Origin: Ga0077555 sp046154645
GTDB lineage: Bacteria > Pseudomonadota > Alphaproteobacteria > Rhizobiales > Hyphomicrobiaceae
Direction: 5' to 3'
DNA: 64,000 bases
NCBI GenBank assembly: GCA_046154645.1
Contig: JBJXDZ010000134.1
Span: 1-64,000, forward strand
The notes below the pieces were generated by a model. The model searched no databases. It worked only from the letters and a program-made list of their open reading frames with translations, and was not told the origin of the DNA. A program made the position numbers and the translations under genes. Positions 11,455 through 18,590 of this stretch are shown in pieces. Numbering within the stretch: the stretch's first letter is position 1; each line of letters opens with the position of its first letter.

Positions 11455-12240
11455 CTACTTCAAGAACCCAGCCATGAGCTTGGCCAGCACCGCGGGTTGT
11501 TCCATATCCACGGCGTGGCCACAGCCCTTGATGATTTCGAGCTTGGCGCCGGGCAGCGCCGTTTGCCACTGCGCCGCCGTCGACACCGGCACCACCTTGT
11601 CCTGGTCGCCCCACACGATCATCACCGGCGATTTGATCGAGGACAGCAGATGCGGCAACGTCTGGCTGTACATGTAGGGCTTCCAGGCGATGCGGAAGCA
11701 CATCTCACGCGCGATGTCCCAGGCCTCGAGCTGATCGGTGGTAATGTTGCCGTACAGCGCCTCGAAATTCTTGTGATCATGGAAGAAGGCGCGGGGATAG
11801 TCGATGTACGAGATGATGGCCTGATCGAGGATGTAGGCATCCTTGGCGGCCGGCTTGATGCCCATGGGGCCGACCAGCACCAGGCTGGCGATATCGCGCG
11901 CCGACATGGTGGCCATCTCGGCTGCGACCCAGCCACCGAAACCGAGCCCCAGCAATGACGCCTTGTCGACCGCGAGCTTGTCGAGCAGCGCCCGCTGCAT
12001 GACCGCGACATCGCGTACGCTGCGCATCCACTCCGGCCGTTGCGAGCGCCCCCAACCGGCGTAGTGCGGCACGATCACGTCATAGGATTTGGCCAGGGTA
12101 TCGAACAGCGGCACCCGGTCGAGTGTCCCGATGTCGTGATGCAGCACGACCAGCGGGTGGCCCTTGCCGGCCCGAGTGACGTGGATCTTGACGCCGGCAA
12201 TCTCGATGGAGGTGTCGGTCCACTTTGCAGCTTCAGCCAT
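11455..12240 (-). CDS. Alpha/beta-hydrolase-fold protein lacking the nucleophile
   Basis: The 261-residue protein has the alpha/beta hydrolase fold: oxyanion-hole HHDIG at 34-38, charge-relay Asp in GDQD (211-214) and His242 in GCGHAVD. The nucleophile elbow, normally GxSxG, reads GLGFGG at 98-103, with Gly100 (codon GGT) where Ser, Cys or Asp is expected. A classical esterase reaction is therefore unlikely. It may bind rather than cleave, or use another chemistry. The ATG at 12240 is preferred over a start six codons upstream. It shares strand and neighbourhood with the luciferase-like monooxygenase. Confidence 0.8.
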   Translation of the reverse strand: MAEAAKWTDTSIEIAGVKIHVTRAGKGHPLVVLHHDIGTLDRVPLFDTLAKSYDVIVPHYAGWGRSQRPEWMRSVRDVAVMQRALLDKLAVDKASLLGLGFGGWVAAEMATMSARDIASLVLVGPMGIKPAAKDAYILDQAIISYIDYPRAFFHDHKNFEALYGNITTDQLEAWDIAREMCFRIAWKPYMYSQTLPHLLSSIKSPVMIVWGDQDKVVPVSTAAQWQTALPGAKLEIIKGCGHAVDMEQPAVLAKLMAGFLK

Positions 12241-12432
12241 GCCTGGGTTCCCTCGCAATGGTTGCCTTCGTTATCATCGCTGGGGTTACGGTCGCAGCGC
12301 TGATGCCGCCTGTCAATGTGTCCGTACATGTGCGCATGGACGGGCAGGCTTGCGCGTTTGATCGGGCGCAAGGACGGGCGGTTACAGGTGGGGTGTCATG
12401 CAGGCTACCGGATACACGTAGGAGCCTGCCTG

Positions 12433-12825
12433 ATGAAAGCCTATCACGCCGTCGTCTGGCTCGATCATGGCGAGGCGCGGGTGTTCTTTTTCAACCGGCA
12501 TCAGGTTGAGGAGATCGATCTTGCCGCGACCAACCCGCATGCCCACCTGCATCACCGTGCCGGCACCATTTCCGGGCACCGATCGCCGCAGGACCAGAAA
12601 TTCCTGCAGCATGTCGTCGAGGCCCTGAAGCCGGCGCAGGAATGGCTGATCATGGGGCCGGGCACGGCTAAGCTGGAGCTGGTCAAACACGTGCACAGCC
12701 ACGATCCCACGCTCGGCGACCGCATCATCGGCGTCGAGACGGCGGACCATCCGACCGACCGCCAGATCGTGGCGCACGCGCGCGAATACTTCAAGGCCGC
12801 CGACAGGATGCGCCCGCAGGTGTGA
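12433..12825 (+). CDS. Translational-machinery-like protein (eRF1-domain-like)
   Basis: A 130-residue protein starting MKAYHAVVWLDHGEARVFFF. It resembles the small proteobacterial proteins usually annotated as 'translational machinery protein', which have an RNase H-like/eRF1 central-domain fold: WLDHGEARV, a His-rich middle (HAHLHHRAGTISGHR), LIMGPGTAKLELVKHV and the terminal ADHPTDRQIVAHAREYF. Proteins of this type have been linked to ribosome-associated functions, but the role is not established. The ATG at 12433 was chosen by similarity. It stands alone, divergent from the hydrolase. Confidence 0.7.
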   Translation: MKAYHAVVWLDHGEARVFFFNRHQVEEIDLAATNPHAHLHHRAGTISGHRSPQDQKFLQHVVEALKPAQEWLIMGPGTAKLELVKHVHSHDPTLGDRIIGVETADHPTDRQIVAHAREYFKAADRMRPQV

Positions 12826-12880
12826 GATCGGATAGGCACAAGATTTTGCTGCACATTCTCGCCCACCTCACCCTCACTCT

Positions 12881-13054
12881 GTCTTCCCGGACGAAGTGAG
12901 CGCACATCGTGCGCCTCACGCAGATCCGGGATCGCGTGGGTCGGGTTAGGGCACTCAGCTTACGGTGGGATCCCGGATAGCCACGCGCACGCGCCGGCTG
13001 GCACTGGGCAACCAAAGGCGCCGCAAAAAGCGCGCGCGCGGCTTCCGGGAAGAC
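12881..13054 (-). repeat. Dispersed palindromic repeat, full copy A
   Basis: This 174-bp intergenic unit starts GTCTTCCCGG (12881-12890) and ends CCGGGAAGAC (13045-13054), perfect 10-bp terminal inverted repeats. Its left half matches, inverted, the segments at 43201-43305 and 52965-53071, including a block around 12923-12951 that is 29 bp identical to 43204-43232. Its right part (GATCCCGGATAGCCACGCGC near 12969-12988) is the inverse of blocks at 43413 and 53223. It has no coding capacity and resembles a MITE or rhizobial intergenic repeat. The rest of the gap 12826-13278 holds nothing recognisable. Confidence 0.8.
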
Positions 13055-13278
13055 AGTGGAGGGGCGGGTCTGTGCAGAAGTGCGCCCCGCATCGAGGTCA
13101 GACGCATGACCCCTTCCCGCGTCTTGTTCCCGGCGGGACGACATAGAAGGGAGAGGCAAAGCCCCTCCCTGGAGCCATCAAGAAACAGTGCGGGCCATGC
13201 GCGTCTTCTCCGGTGTCGATCGGTCAAGGCGGTCGTCAGTTCACAGTGGGATACGAAGCGCCCGTGGCAACGGACCCG

Positions 13279-14454
13279 TTAACGCATCAACTCCTTCATG
13301 GCGTCGTCGAGGCCGCCGAGGGTGAGCGGATACATGCGGTCTTCCATGATGTCCTGCACCAGCTTGATCGAGGGCGTCCAGTTCCAGTGGTCTTTCGGCA
13401 CCGGATTGAGCCACACGCAGTTCTCGTAGATGCCGGTGACGCGTTTGACCCAGGCGGAGCCCGGCTCCTCGTTCATGTGCTCGACCGAGCCGCCGGGCAC
13501 TGTGATCTCGTAGGGGCTCATGGAGGCATCGCCGACGAAGATGACTTTATAATCGGCGGGGAACTTGTGCAGCACCTCCCACGTCGGCGTCTTCTCGGTC
13601 CAGCGCCGCTTGTTGTCCTTCCACACGAACTCATAGAGGCAGTTGTGGAAGTAGTAGTGCTGCATGTGCTTGAACTCGGTGCGCGAGGCAGAGAACAGCT
13701 CCTCGGCAAGCTTGATGTGCCAGTCCATCGAGCCGCCGATGTCGAAGAACATCAAGACCTTGACGGTGTTGCGCCGCTCGGCTCGCATCTGGATGTCGAG
13801 ATAGCCTTTGTGCGCCGTGCCGCGGATGGTGCCGTCGAGATCCAGCTCATCCTGCGCGCCTTCGCGGGCGAAGCGCCGCAGCCGCCGCAGCGCCACCTTG
13901 ATGTTGCGCGTGCCCAGCTCGACGGAGTCATCGAGGTCCTTGAACTCGCGCTTGTCCCACACCTTCACGGCGCGGAAATTCTTGTTTTCCTTTTGCCCAA
14001 TGCGCACGCCAGCCGGATTGTAGCCCTCGGCGCCATAGGGCGAGGTGCCGCCGGTGCCGATCCATTTGCTTCCGCCCTGATGCCGGCCCTTCTGTTCCTC
14101 GAGGCGCTTTTTCAGCTCCTCCATGATCTTGTCCCAGCCGCCGAGAGCCTCGATCTTTTTCTTCTCCTCCTCGGAGAGATAGAGCGAGGACACCGCTCGC
14201 AACCATTCCTCGGGGATCTCGGCGTTGGCCGTCTCGCTCATCAGTTCCAGGCCTTTGAAGACGTGGCCGAAGACCTGATCGAACTTGTCGAGATGCCGCT
14301 CGTCCTTCACCAGGGCGGCCCGCGACAGATAGTAGAAATACTCCACCCGCTGGTCCGCGAGATCGGCTTTGAGCGCCTCCATCAGCATGAGGTACTCCTT
14401 CAAGGTGACCGGCACCTTGGCCGCCTTGAGCTCGTGGAAAAAGGTCGTGAACAT
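13279..14454 (-). CDS. CoxE-like VWA-domain protein
   Basis: A 391-residue protein. The N-terminal half has mixed Lys/Glu helices (EEEKKKIEAL, MEELKKRLEEQ), with a Gly-rich linker around 126-150. The C-terminal half is a von Willebrand A domain with the metal site written DIGGS at 238-242 instead of the usual DxSxS. CoxE-like proteins normally work with a MoxR-type AAA ATPase to assemble or activate metalloenzymes. No MoxR gene is adjacent. The ATG at 14454 is preferred over a start seven codons upstream. Confidence 0.85.
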   Translation of the reverse strand: MFTTFFHELKAAKVPVTLKEYLMLMEALKADLADQRVEYFYYLSRAALVKDERHLDKFDQVFGHVFKGLELMSETANAEIPEEWLRAVSSLYLSEEEKKKIEALGGWDKIMEELKKRLEEQKGRHQGGSKWIGTGGTSPYGAEGYNPAGVRIGQKENKNFRAVKVWDKREFKDLDDSVELGTRNIKVALRRLRRFAREGAQDELDLDGTIRGTAHKGYLDIQMRAERRNTVKVLMFFDIGGSMDWHIKLAEELFSASRTEFKHMQHYYFHNCLYEFVWKDNKRRWTEKTPTWEVLHKFPADYKVIFVGDASMSPYEITVPGGSVEHMNEEPGSAWVKRVTGIYENCVWLNPVPKDHWNWTPSIKLVQDIMEDRMYPLTLGGLDDAMKELMR

Positions 14455-14825
14455 GGGCAGCGCGCCTCGTCGCATGGCGGTTGTGTAGCCTTGAGATTAG
14501 CACCCCCGCCACCGCCTGTCGCGGCCTTCAGGAGGCGGCGGTGGAGGGCGATTTCTCTTTGTCCTGCAACCTGATGGGCGCTGTTCTACCCAGATGCAGG
14601 GTCCAGTGGACGGGTTGCCGCTATCTCCTCGCTGAATCCTGGTGTGGGCAGCTATCCATGGGCAACCTTCTTCAAGATCGCGTCAGAAAGCGTCTGTCGA
14701 AGCTGAGGCATCTCGATCTTTTGCGCGATACGGCAGGCGGATCACGGCGCCACGGCGATACGGGGGGCACCGGGTCGTCTCGGGCGCGTAACGAGTTCGG
14801 GTATGATTGCGGCAGGGAATAGCAG
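14455..14825. other. Intergenic region past the chemotaxis operon
   Basis: This 371-base gap lies between the end of the chemotaxis operon and the start of the VWA gene, both on the minus strand. It should hold the VWA promoter and the operon's transcription end. I see no gene and no clear hairpin-plus-T-run terminator. Confidence 0.4.
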
Positions 14826-15209
14826 TCAGAAGTGCTCGTAGTCGCCGGAACCCAGACGGGCGGTTGCGCTGGTGTCGTGATGTTGATCCAGCCGCGCAGC
14901 CAGAGCCGCCAGCGGTAGCGCCAAAGCCGCCGCACGCGGGTCGATTGCCCAGTGTGCCGGAACGCTCGCTGCGACGGTCTCCATAAATGTCGCCATGGCA
15001 TGCAGCGTTTGGCTCATCTGGTCGAGAGCTTGCACCGCGGGAACAAGATCGTTGGATTGCGGCTTGTCGCTCGAAAGAGCCGGTGAAATCACGGCCTGCA
15101 AGTCGTCCGACATCGACGCCAGATCTCGCAGCTCCCGTTCGATTCGGGACAGAAGAACAGACATCGCGGTGAACGGCCGATGGTCGCAATTCGAGACAGT
15201 GTTGTTCAT
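14826..15209 (-). CDS. Probable CheT/CheZ-type chemotaxis phosphatase
   Basis: A 127-residue, mainly helical protein, last in the chemotaxis operon after cheD. In Sinorhizobium meliloti this slot holds cheT, described as acting in signal termination and adaptation. Residues 63-67 read DQMSQ inside a helix (QALDQMSQTLHAM). This fits the DxxxQ motif of CheZ, whose Asp and Gln act on phosphorylated CheY. The C-terminus GSGDYEHF resembles the CheD C-terminus GSGDIELF. The motif, position and helical character are seen; the phosphatase activity is inferred. It begins 24 bases after the cheD stop. Confidence 0.6.
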   Translation of the reverse strand: MNNTVSNCDHRPFTAMSVLLSRIERELRDLASMSDDLQAVISPALSSDKPQSNDLVPAVQALDQMSQTLHAMATFMETVAASVPAHWAIDPRAAALALPLAALAARLDQHHDTSATARLGSGDYEHF

Positions 15210-15233
15210 GGGGCCGCCAATGGCTGATGCCGC

Positions 15234-15779
15234 TCAGAAGAGCTCGATGTCACCAGAGCCAGTATGGCTTGGTGGTACGCTGCGGGCTGTCGAGGGGTCG
15301 ATGGCATCGGACTTGACGAATATCTGCCGCGCGCGTCCCGACACTGGCCAGTATTGTATGCGCCGGCCGCAGTCCCCCCTGAGGCTGCCCCCGATCAGGG
15401 CGATCCCTTCGGTTGCCAGAAAGCGCTCGGCAAAAGTGGCGTTGTGAGCCCCGATATCCGAGAGCCCTTGCATGATGCGCGCGCCGCCGAACAGCTTCGC
15501 CTGGAGGCGTTCCCGACGGGCACCTCTCTGCATCAGACCGTTCACCAGCAGCTCCATCAGATGCACGCCGTAGCGCTCGGTATCCGCGCGATCGCTCCGG
15601 TCAGAATAGTCTGGCAGGAGAAAATGGTTCATACCGCCGACCTGCGCTTCTGGATCACGCAGACACGCGGCCACGCAGGACCCGAGCACGGTCGTGAGCA
15701 TGACGCCTGGGTCATCCGCGACGAAGTACTCGCCCTGGATGATGTGGATACGGCGCTCCTTTAGGAAATTGGCCGTCAT
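15234..15779 (-). CDS. cheD: Chemoreceptor glutamine deamidase CheD
   Basis: CheD deamidates specific glutamines on chemoreceptors and so tunes adaptation. The 181-residue protein keeps the catalytic set with the spacing of Thermotoga CheD: Thr29, Cys35 (LGSCVAAC) and His52 (GGMNHFLLP). Further family motifs are AKLFGGARI and the C-terminal GSGDIELF. Its start overlaps the stop of the upstream response-regulator gene by 4 bases, indicating coupled translation. All catalytic residues are present. Confidence 0.95.
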   Translation of the reverse strand: MTANFLKERRIHIIQGEYFVADDPGVMLTTVLGSCVAACLRDPEAQVGGMNHFLLPDYSDRSDRADTERYGVHLMELLVNGLMQRGARRERLQAKLFGGARIMQGLSDIGAHNATFAERFLATEGIALIGGSLRGDCGRRIQYWPVSGRARQIFVKSDAIDPSTARSVPPSHTGSGDIELF

Positions 15780-16165
15780 ACCAGTTTTCCAACGACCGCC
15801 TCGATGCAGGCTTTGAGACTCGGGGTCGTAAAGGGTTTGGCGAGGTAATTGTTCAGGCCGAACTTCCGCCCCTGCTCGATGAGAGATCTGTCTCCGCTTC
15901 CCGTTACCAGGATGAAGCCGGTGGCTCGCGTGGGTGTATACTCGCGCAATGCACGAAGCAGCCGCAGGCCATCGAGCTTGGGCATTTCGAAGTCGGAGAT
16001 CACCAGGTGAGCCGGCGTGGTCATCATGGCCTTGAGAGCCTCCTCGCCGTCTCTGGCGATTCGATAGCCGACGATCCCGATCTCATCGAGGCCGTTGCAC
16101 ATCAGCGCTCGACTGACGCTGGTGTCATCGACGACGAGCACGCCGAGATGCTTAGCGAATGGCAT
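15776..16165 (-). CDS. CheY-type response regulator (second copy)
   Basis: A single receiver domain of 129 residues with the acidic pocket Asp13-Asp14, phospho-acceptor Asp58 (ISDFEMP), Thr88 and Lys110 (AKPF). It corresponds by position to cheY2 of the S. meliloti operon, where the second CheY is the motor-binding regulator and the first acts as a phosphate sink. Which of the two plays which role here cannot be read from sequence. It overlaps both neighbours (cheB by 14 bases, cheD by 4). Confidence 0.92.
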   Translation of the reverse strand: MPFAKHLGVLVVDDTSVSRALMCNGLDEIGIVGYRIARDGEEALKAMMTTPAHLVISDFEMPKLDGLRLLRALREYTPTRATGFILVTGSGDRSLIEQGRKFGLNNYLAKPFTTPSLKACIEAVVGKLV

Positions 16166-17225
16166 TGTAGACTTTCCTCTGTTGATGTTCGAGCGGCCGA
16201 TTGATCAGGATCTGCGTGGCCATTTCATCGAGCGGGACCTGCTTTTCGGCGGCGCCGTTCTCGAACGCGGCTTTCGGCATGCCATAAACGACGCAGCTCT
16301 CTTCATTTTGTCCGAGAGTTCGCGCGCCCGCTTTGCGCATGGCCAGCAGGCCATTGGCTCCGTCCCGACCCATGCCAGTCAGGATGACGCCAACGGCCAT
16401 GCTGCCCGCCGATTTCGCGACTGAGGCAAACAGCACGTCAACCGACGGTCGATGTCCGCTAACCGGGTCGCCATCGTGCAGCCGGCAGCGAAGCACCTTC
16501 GTCCCCGTGACCTCGAGATGCGTGACCCCTCCAGGCGCCAGATAAACGTGGCCTGCCGCGAGTGGCGTGCCGTCGGTCGCCTCCGCAACGGTCGGTGCGC
16601 ACAGTCGATTGAGGCGTTGGGCAAAGCTTGGCGTGAAGAGCGCCGGCATGTGCTGTACGACAAGCGTTGGTGGACAATTGGCCGGGAACTTGGAGAGCAC
16701 TTCGATGAGTGCTTCGACACCGCCTGTCGATGCCCCGATCGCGACGACGCGCCCGTCCGGCTCGAAGTTGGGCAGCCCCGTCGGGTTCGCTGCTGGGCGC
16801 TGCTCGACATGGCTCGGCCGCGTCAGGGAATGCACCCGCGCCCGGGCCGCCATCATCACCTTGGCGGGCAGGTCGTCGAATGACCCGGGGTCGGCCTCCG
16901 AAGGCTTCGGTACGCAGTCGACAGCGCCGATTGCCAGCGCCCTGACGCTGGCCTCAGCACCGCGCGCAGTCAGGCTCGAGACCATGATCACCGGCATGGG
17001 TCGCAGGCGCATGATCTTTTCGAGAAACTCGAGCCCGCACATGTTTGGCATCTCGACGTCGAGCGTGACGACATCTGGATTGAGCGCCTTGATGGCTTGC
17101 CGAGCAGCGATTGGATCGGCAGCTTCCCCGACAACGTCGATCGCCGGATCACGGCTCAGTGAGGCCACAATGAGACCTCGCATGGCAGCGGAATCGTCGA
17201 CCACCAGCACCCGGATGCGTGTCAT
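16152..17225 (-). CDS. cheB: Chemotaxis response regulator methylesterase CheB
   Basis: CheB removes methyl groups from (and can deamidate) chemoreceptors when phosphorylated by CheA. The 357-residue protein has an N-terminal receiver domain (Asp10-Asp11, phospho-Asp56, Lys107) joined by a linker at about 125-158 to the methylesterase domain with catalytic Ser166 (GASTGG), His192 (VQHMP) and Asp288 (GMGRDG). All key residues are present. Start and stop overlap cheR and the next regulator, so it is an internal operon gene. Confidence 0.97.
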   Translation of the reverse strand: MTRIRVLVVDDSAAMRGLIVASLSRDPAIDVVGEAADPIAARQAIKALNPDVVTLDVEMPNMCGLEFLEKIMRLRPMPVIMVSSLTARGAEASVRALAIGAVDCVPKPSEADPGSFDDLPAKVMMAARARVHSLTRPSHVEQRPAANPTGLPNFEPDGRVVAIGASTGGVEALIEVLSKFPANCPPTLVVQHMPALFTPSFAQRLNRLCAPTVAEATDGTPLAAGHVYLAPGGVTHLEVTGTKVLRCRLHDGDPVSGHRPSVDVLFASVAKSAGSMAVGVILTGMGRDGANGLLAMRKAGARTLGQNEESCVVYGMPKAAFENGAAEKQVPLDEMATQILINRPLEHQQRKVYNAIR

Positions 17226-18121
17226 GCTCGGACTCCATTGCGGCGGCGATAGGTGGTGATGGCCTCGCTGCGCAAGGCGTCTGCAGCCGGGCCTGACACA
17301 CGTTCGGAGTGGCCGATGTAGAGGCAGCCGTCGGACGCCAGCAACGGGATTATGCGCCCCCAGACGCGCGACTGGGTTTCGTCATCGAAGTAGATGACGA
17401 CGTTGCGGCAGAAGATGGCCTGGAAGGCCCCTCGCATCGGCCAGTTGCCGATCAGATTGAGTTCGCGAAACGTCACCAGCGCGCGAAGTTCATCCGCGGC
17501 ACGCCACGAGCCTGCACAGTCGTCTGTCGCCGCAGTGAACCACCGGGCCTTCAGCTCGGCGGGCACGTCTCGAAGCTCGGTATCCTCGTACACGCCTCGT
17601 CGTCCATGGGTCACCATGCCGGGATTGATGTCGGTCGCCAGCACCTTGACGTCGAACGATGCTGCATCCGGCATCAAGGCCAGAATTGTCAGCGCGATCG
17701 AATAGGGTTCCTCACCGCTCGAACATGCCGCCGACCACAAGCGCACACGTCCGCCCCGCCGCGCGGCCTCGAGGAGCGGCGGCAGGACCTGCGTCCTCAG
17801 ATGATCGAAGTGATGTGGCTCGCGAAAGAACCGGGTCACATTGGTCGTCAATGCCGCCATCATGTGCCGGCGTTCCTCGGCCCCGTCATCAGCGCCGACG
17901 AGCGTGCAATAGGCCTGAAAACTATCAAGCCCCAGGCTGCGCAGGCGTTTGGCAAGCCGCGAGTAGACCAGCGTTGCCTTCGACGGCCCCAGATGAATGC
18001 CGGCGTCCTCCTGGAGCATGGCCGCAATCCGGCCGAAGTCGGCAGCCGTCATGACGAAGTCGCTGGGGCCGCCGCCGTGAACCCGCAGGTCACGATCCCG
18101 GACGTGTAAAGCGTGGCTCAT
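17222..18121 (-). CDS. cheR: Chemoreceptor methyltransferase CheR
   Basis: CheR methylates receptor glutamates using S-adenosylmethionine. The 299-residue protein has the N-terminal helical domain (FGRIAAMLQEDAGIHLGPSK), LTTNVTRFFREPHHF, the SAM-binding LWSAACSSGEEPYSIA, ATDINPGMV and the FCRNVVIYFDD motif. The ATG at 18121 overlaps the cheW stop by 4 bases, which decides the start against a long upstream open frame. The receptor at 21476 ends in GWEEF, the kind of C-terminal pentapeptide that CheR binds. Confidence 0.96.
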   Translation of the reverse strand: MSHALHVRDRDLRVHGGGPSDFVMTAADFGRIAAMLQEDAGIHLGPSKATLVYSRLAKRLRSLGLDSFQAYCTLVGADDGAEERRHMMAALTTNVTRFFREPHHFDHLRTQVLPPLLEAARRGGRVRLWSAACSSGEEPYSIALTILALMPDAASFDVKVLATDINPGMVTHGRRGVYEDTELRDVPAELKARWFTAATDDCAGSWRAADELRALVTFRELNLIGNWPMRGAFQAIFCRNVVIYFDDETQSRVWGRIIPLLASDGCLYIGHSERVSGPAADALRSEAITTYRRRNGVRA

Positions 18122-18585
18122 GCAGCCTCGCGGATGGCTGTCGGCAGCACGTTGTCGAGGGTTATCAGGCTGATCATGCGCCCCTCGATCGCCAGGACAC
18201 CGCGGACGAACGCCTTGGCGACCTCGCAAGCGACATCCGGAGTCGGCTGCACGCGGTCGTCGGTCGTTGTGAGGATGTCGGAGACCGCATCGACCAGGAG
18301 ACCGACGAGTTGCCGGCCAACCTGGGCGACAATGATGACGTGCCGCGCTGTTGGCTCTACGGAGGGCAAGCCAAGGCGGGTCGGCAGATCGATGATCGGA
18401 AGAACGGCACCACGCAGATTGATGACGCCGCGCACGTATGGCGGTGCGTGCGGTAGCATGGTCGCCGGTGTCCAGCCACGGATTTCCCGGACCGACATGA
18501 TGTCGATGCAGAATTCCTGGGCACCAATGCGGAAGGCCACGAACTCGCGGGCCGTCGAAGTGTTGTTGACGTGTCTTTCGGTCAT
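18118..18585 (-). CDS. cheW: Chemotaxis coupling protein CheW
   Basis: CheW links chemoreceptors to the kinase CheA. This 155-residue protein is one CheW/SH3-like double-barrel domain: FVAFRIGAQEFCIDIMSVREI, the signature MLPHAPPYVRGVINLRGAVLPIIDL near the middle, and VGLLVDAVSDIL. The ATG at 18585 follows GAGAG. A TTG three codons upstream would overlap the cheA stop by 4 bases and is an alternative. Confidence 0.95.
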   Translation of the reverse strand: MTERHVNNTSTAREFVAFRIGAQEFCIDIMSVREIRGWTPATMLPHAPPYVRGVINLRGAVLPIIDLPTRLGLPSVEPTARHVIIVAQVGRQLVGLLVDAVSDILTTTDDRVQPTPDVACEVAKAFVRGVLAIEGRMISLITLDNVLPTAIREAA

Positions 18586-18590
18586 GGCTC

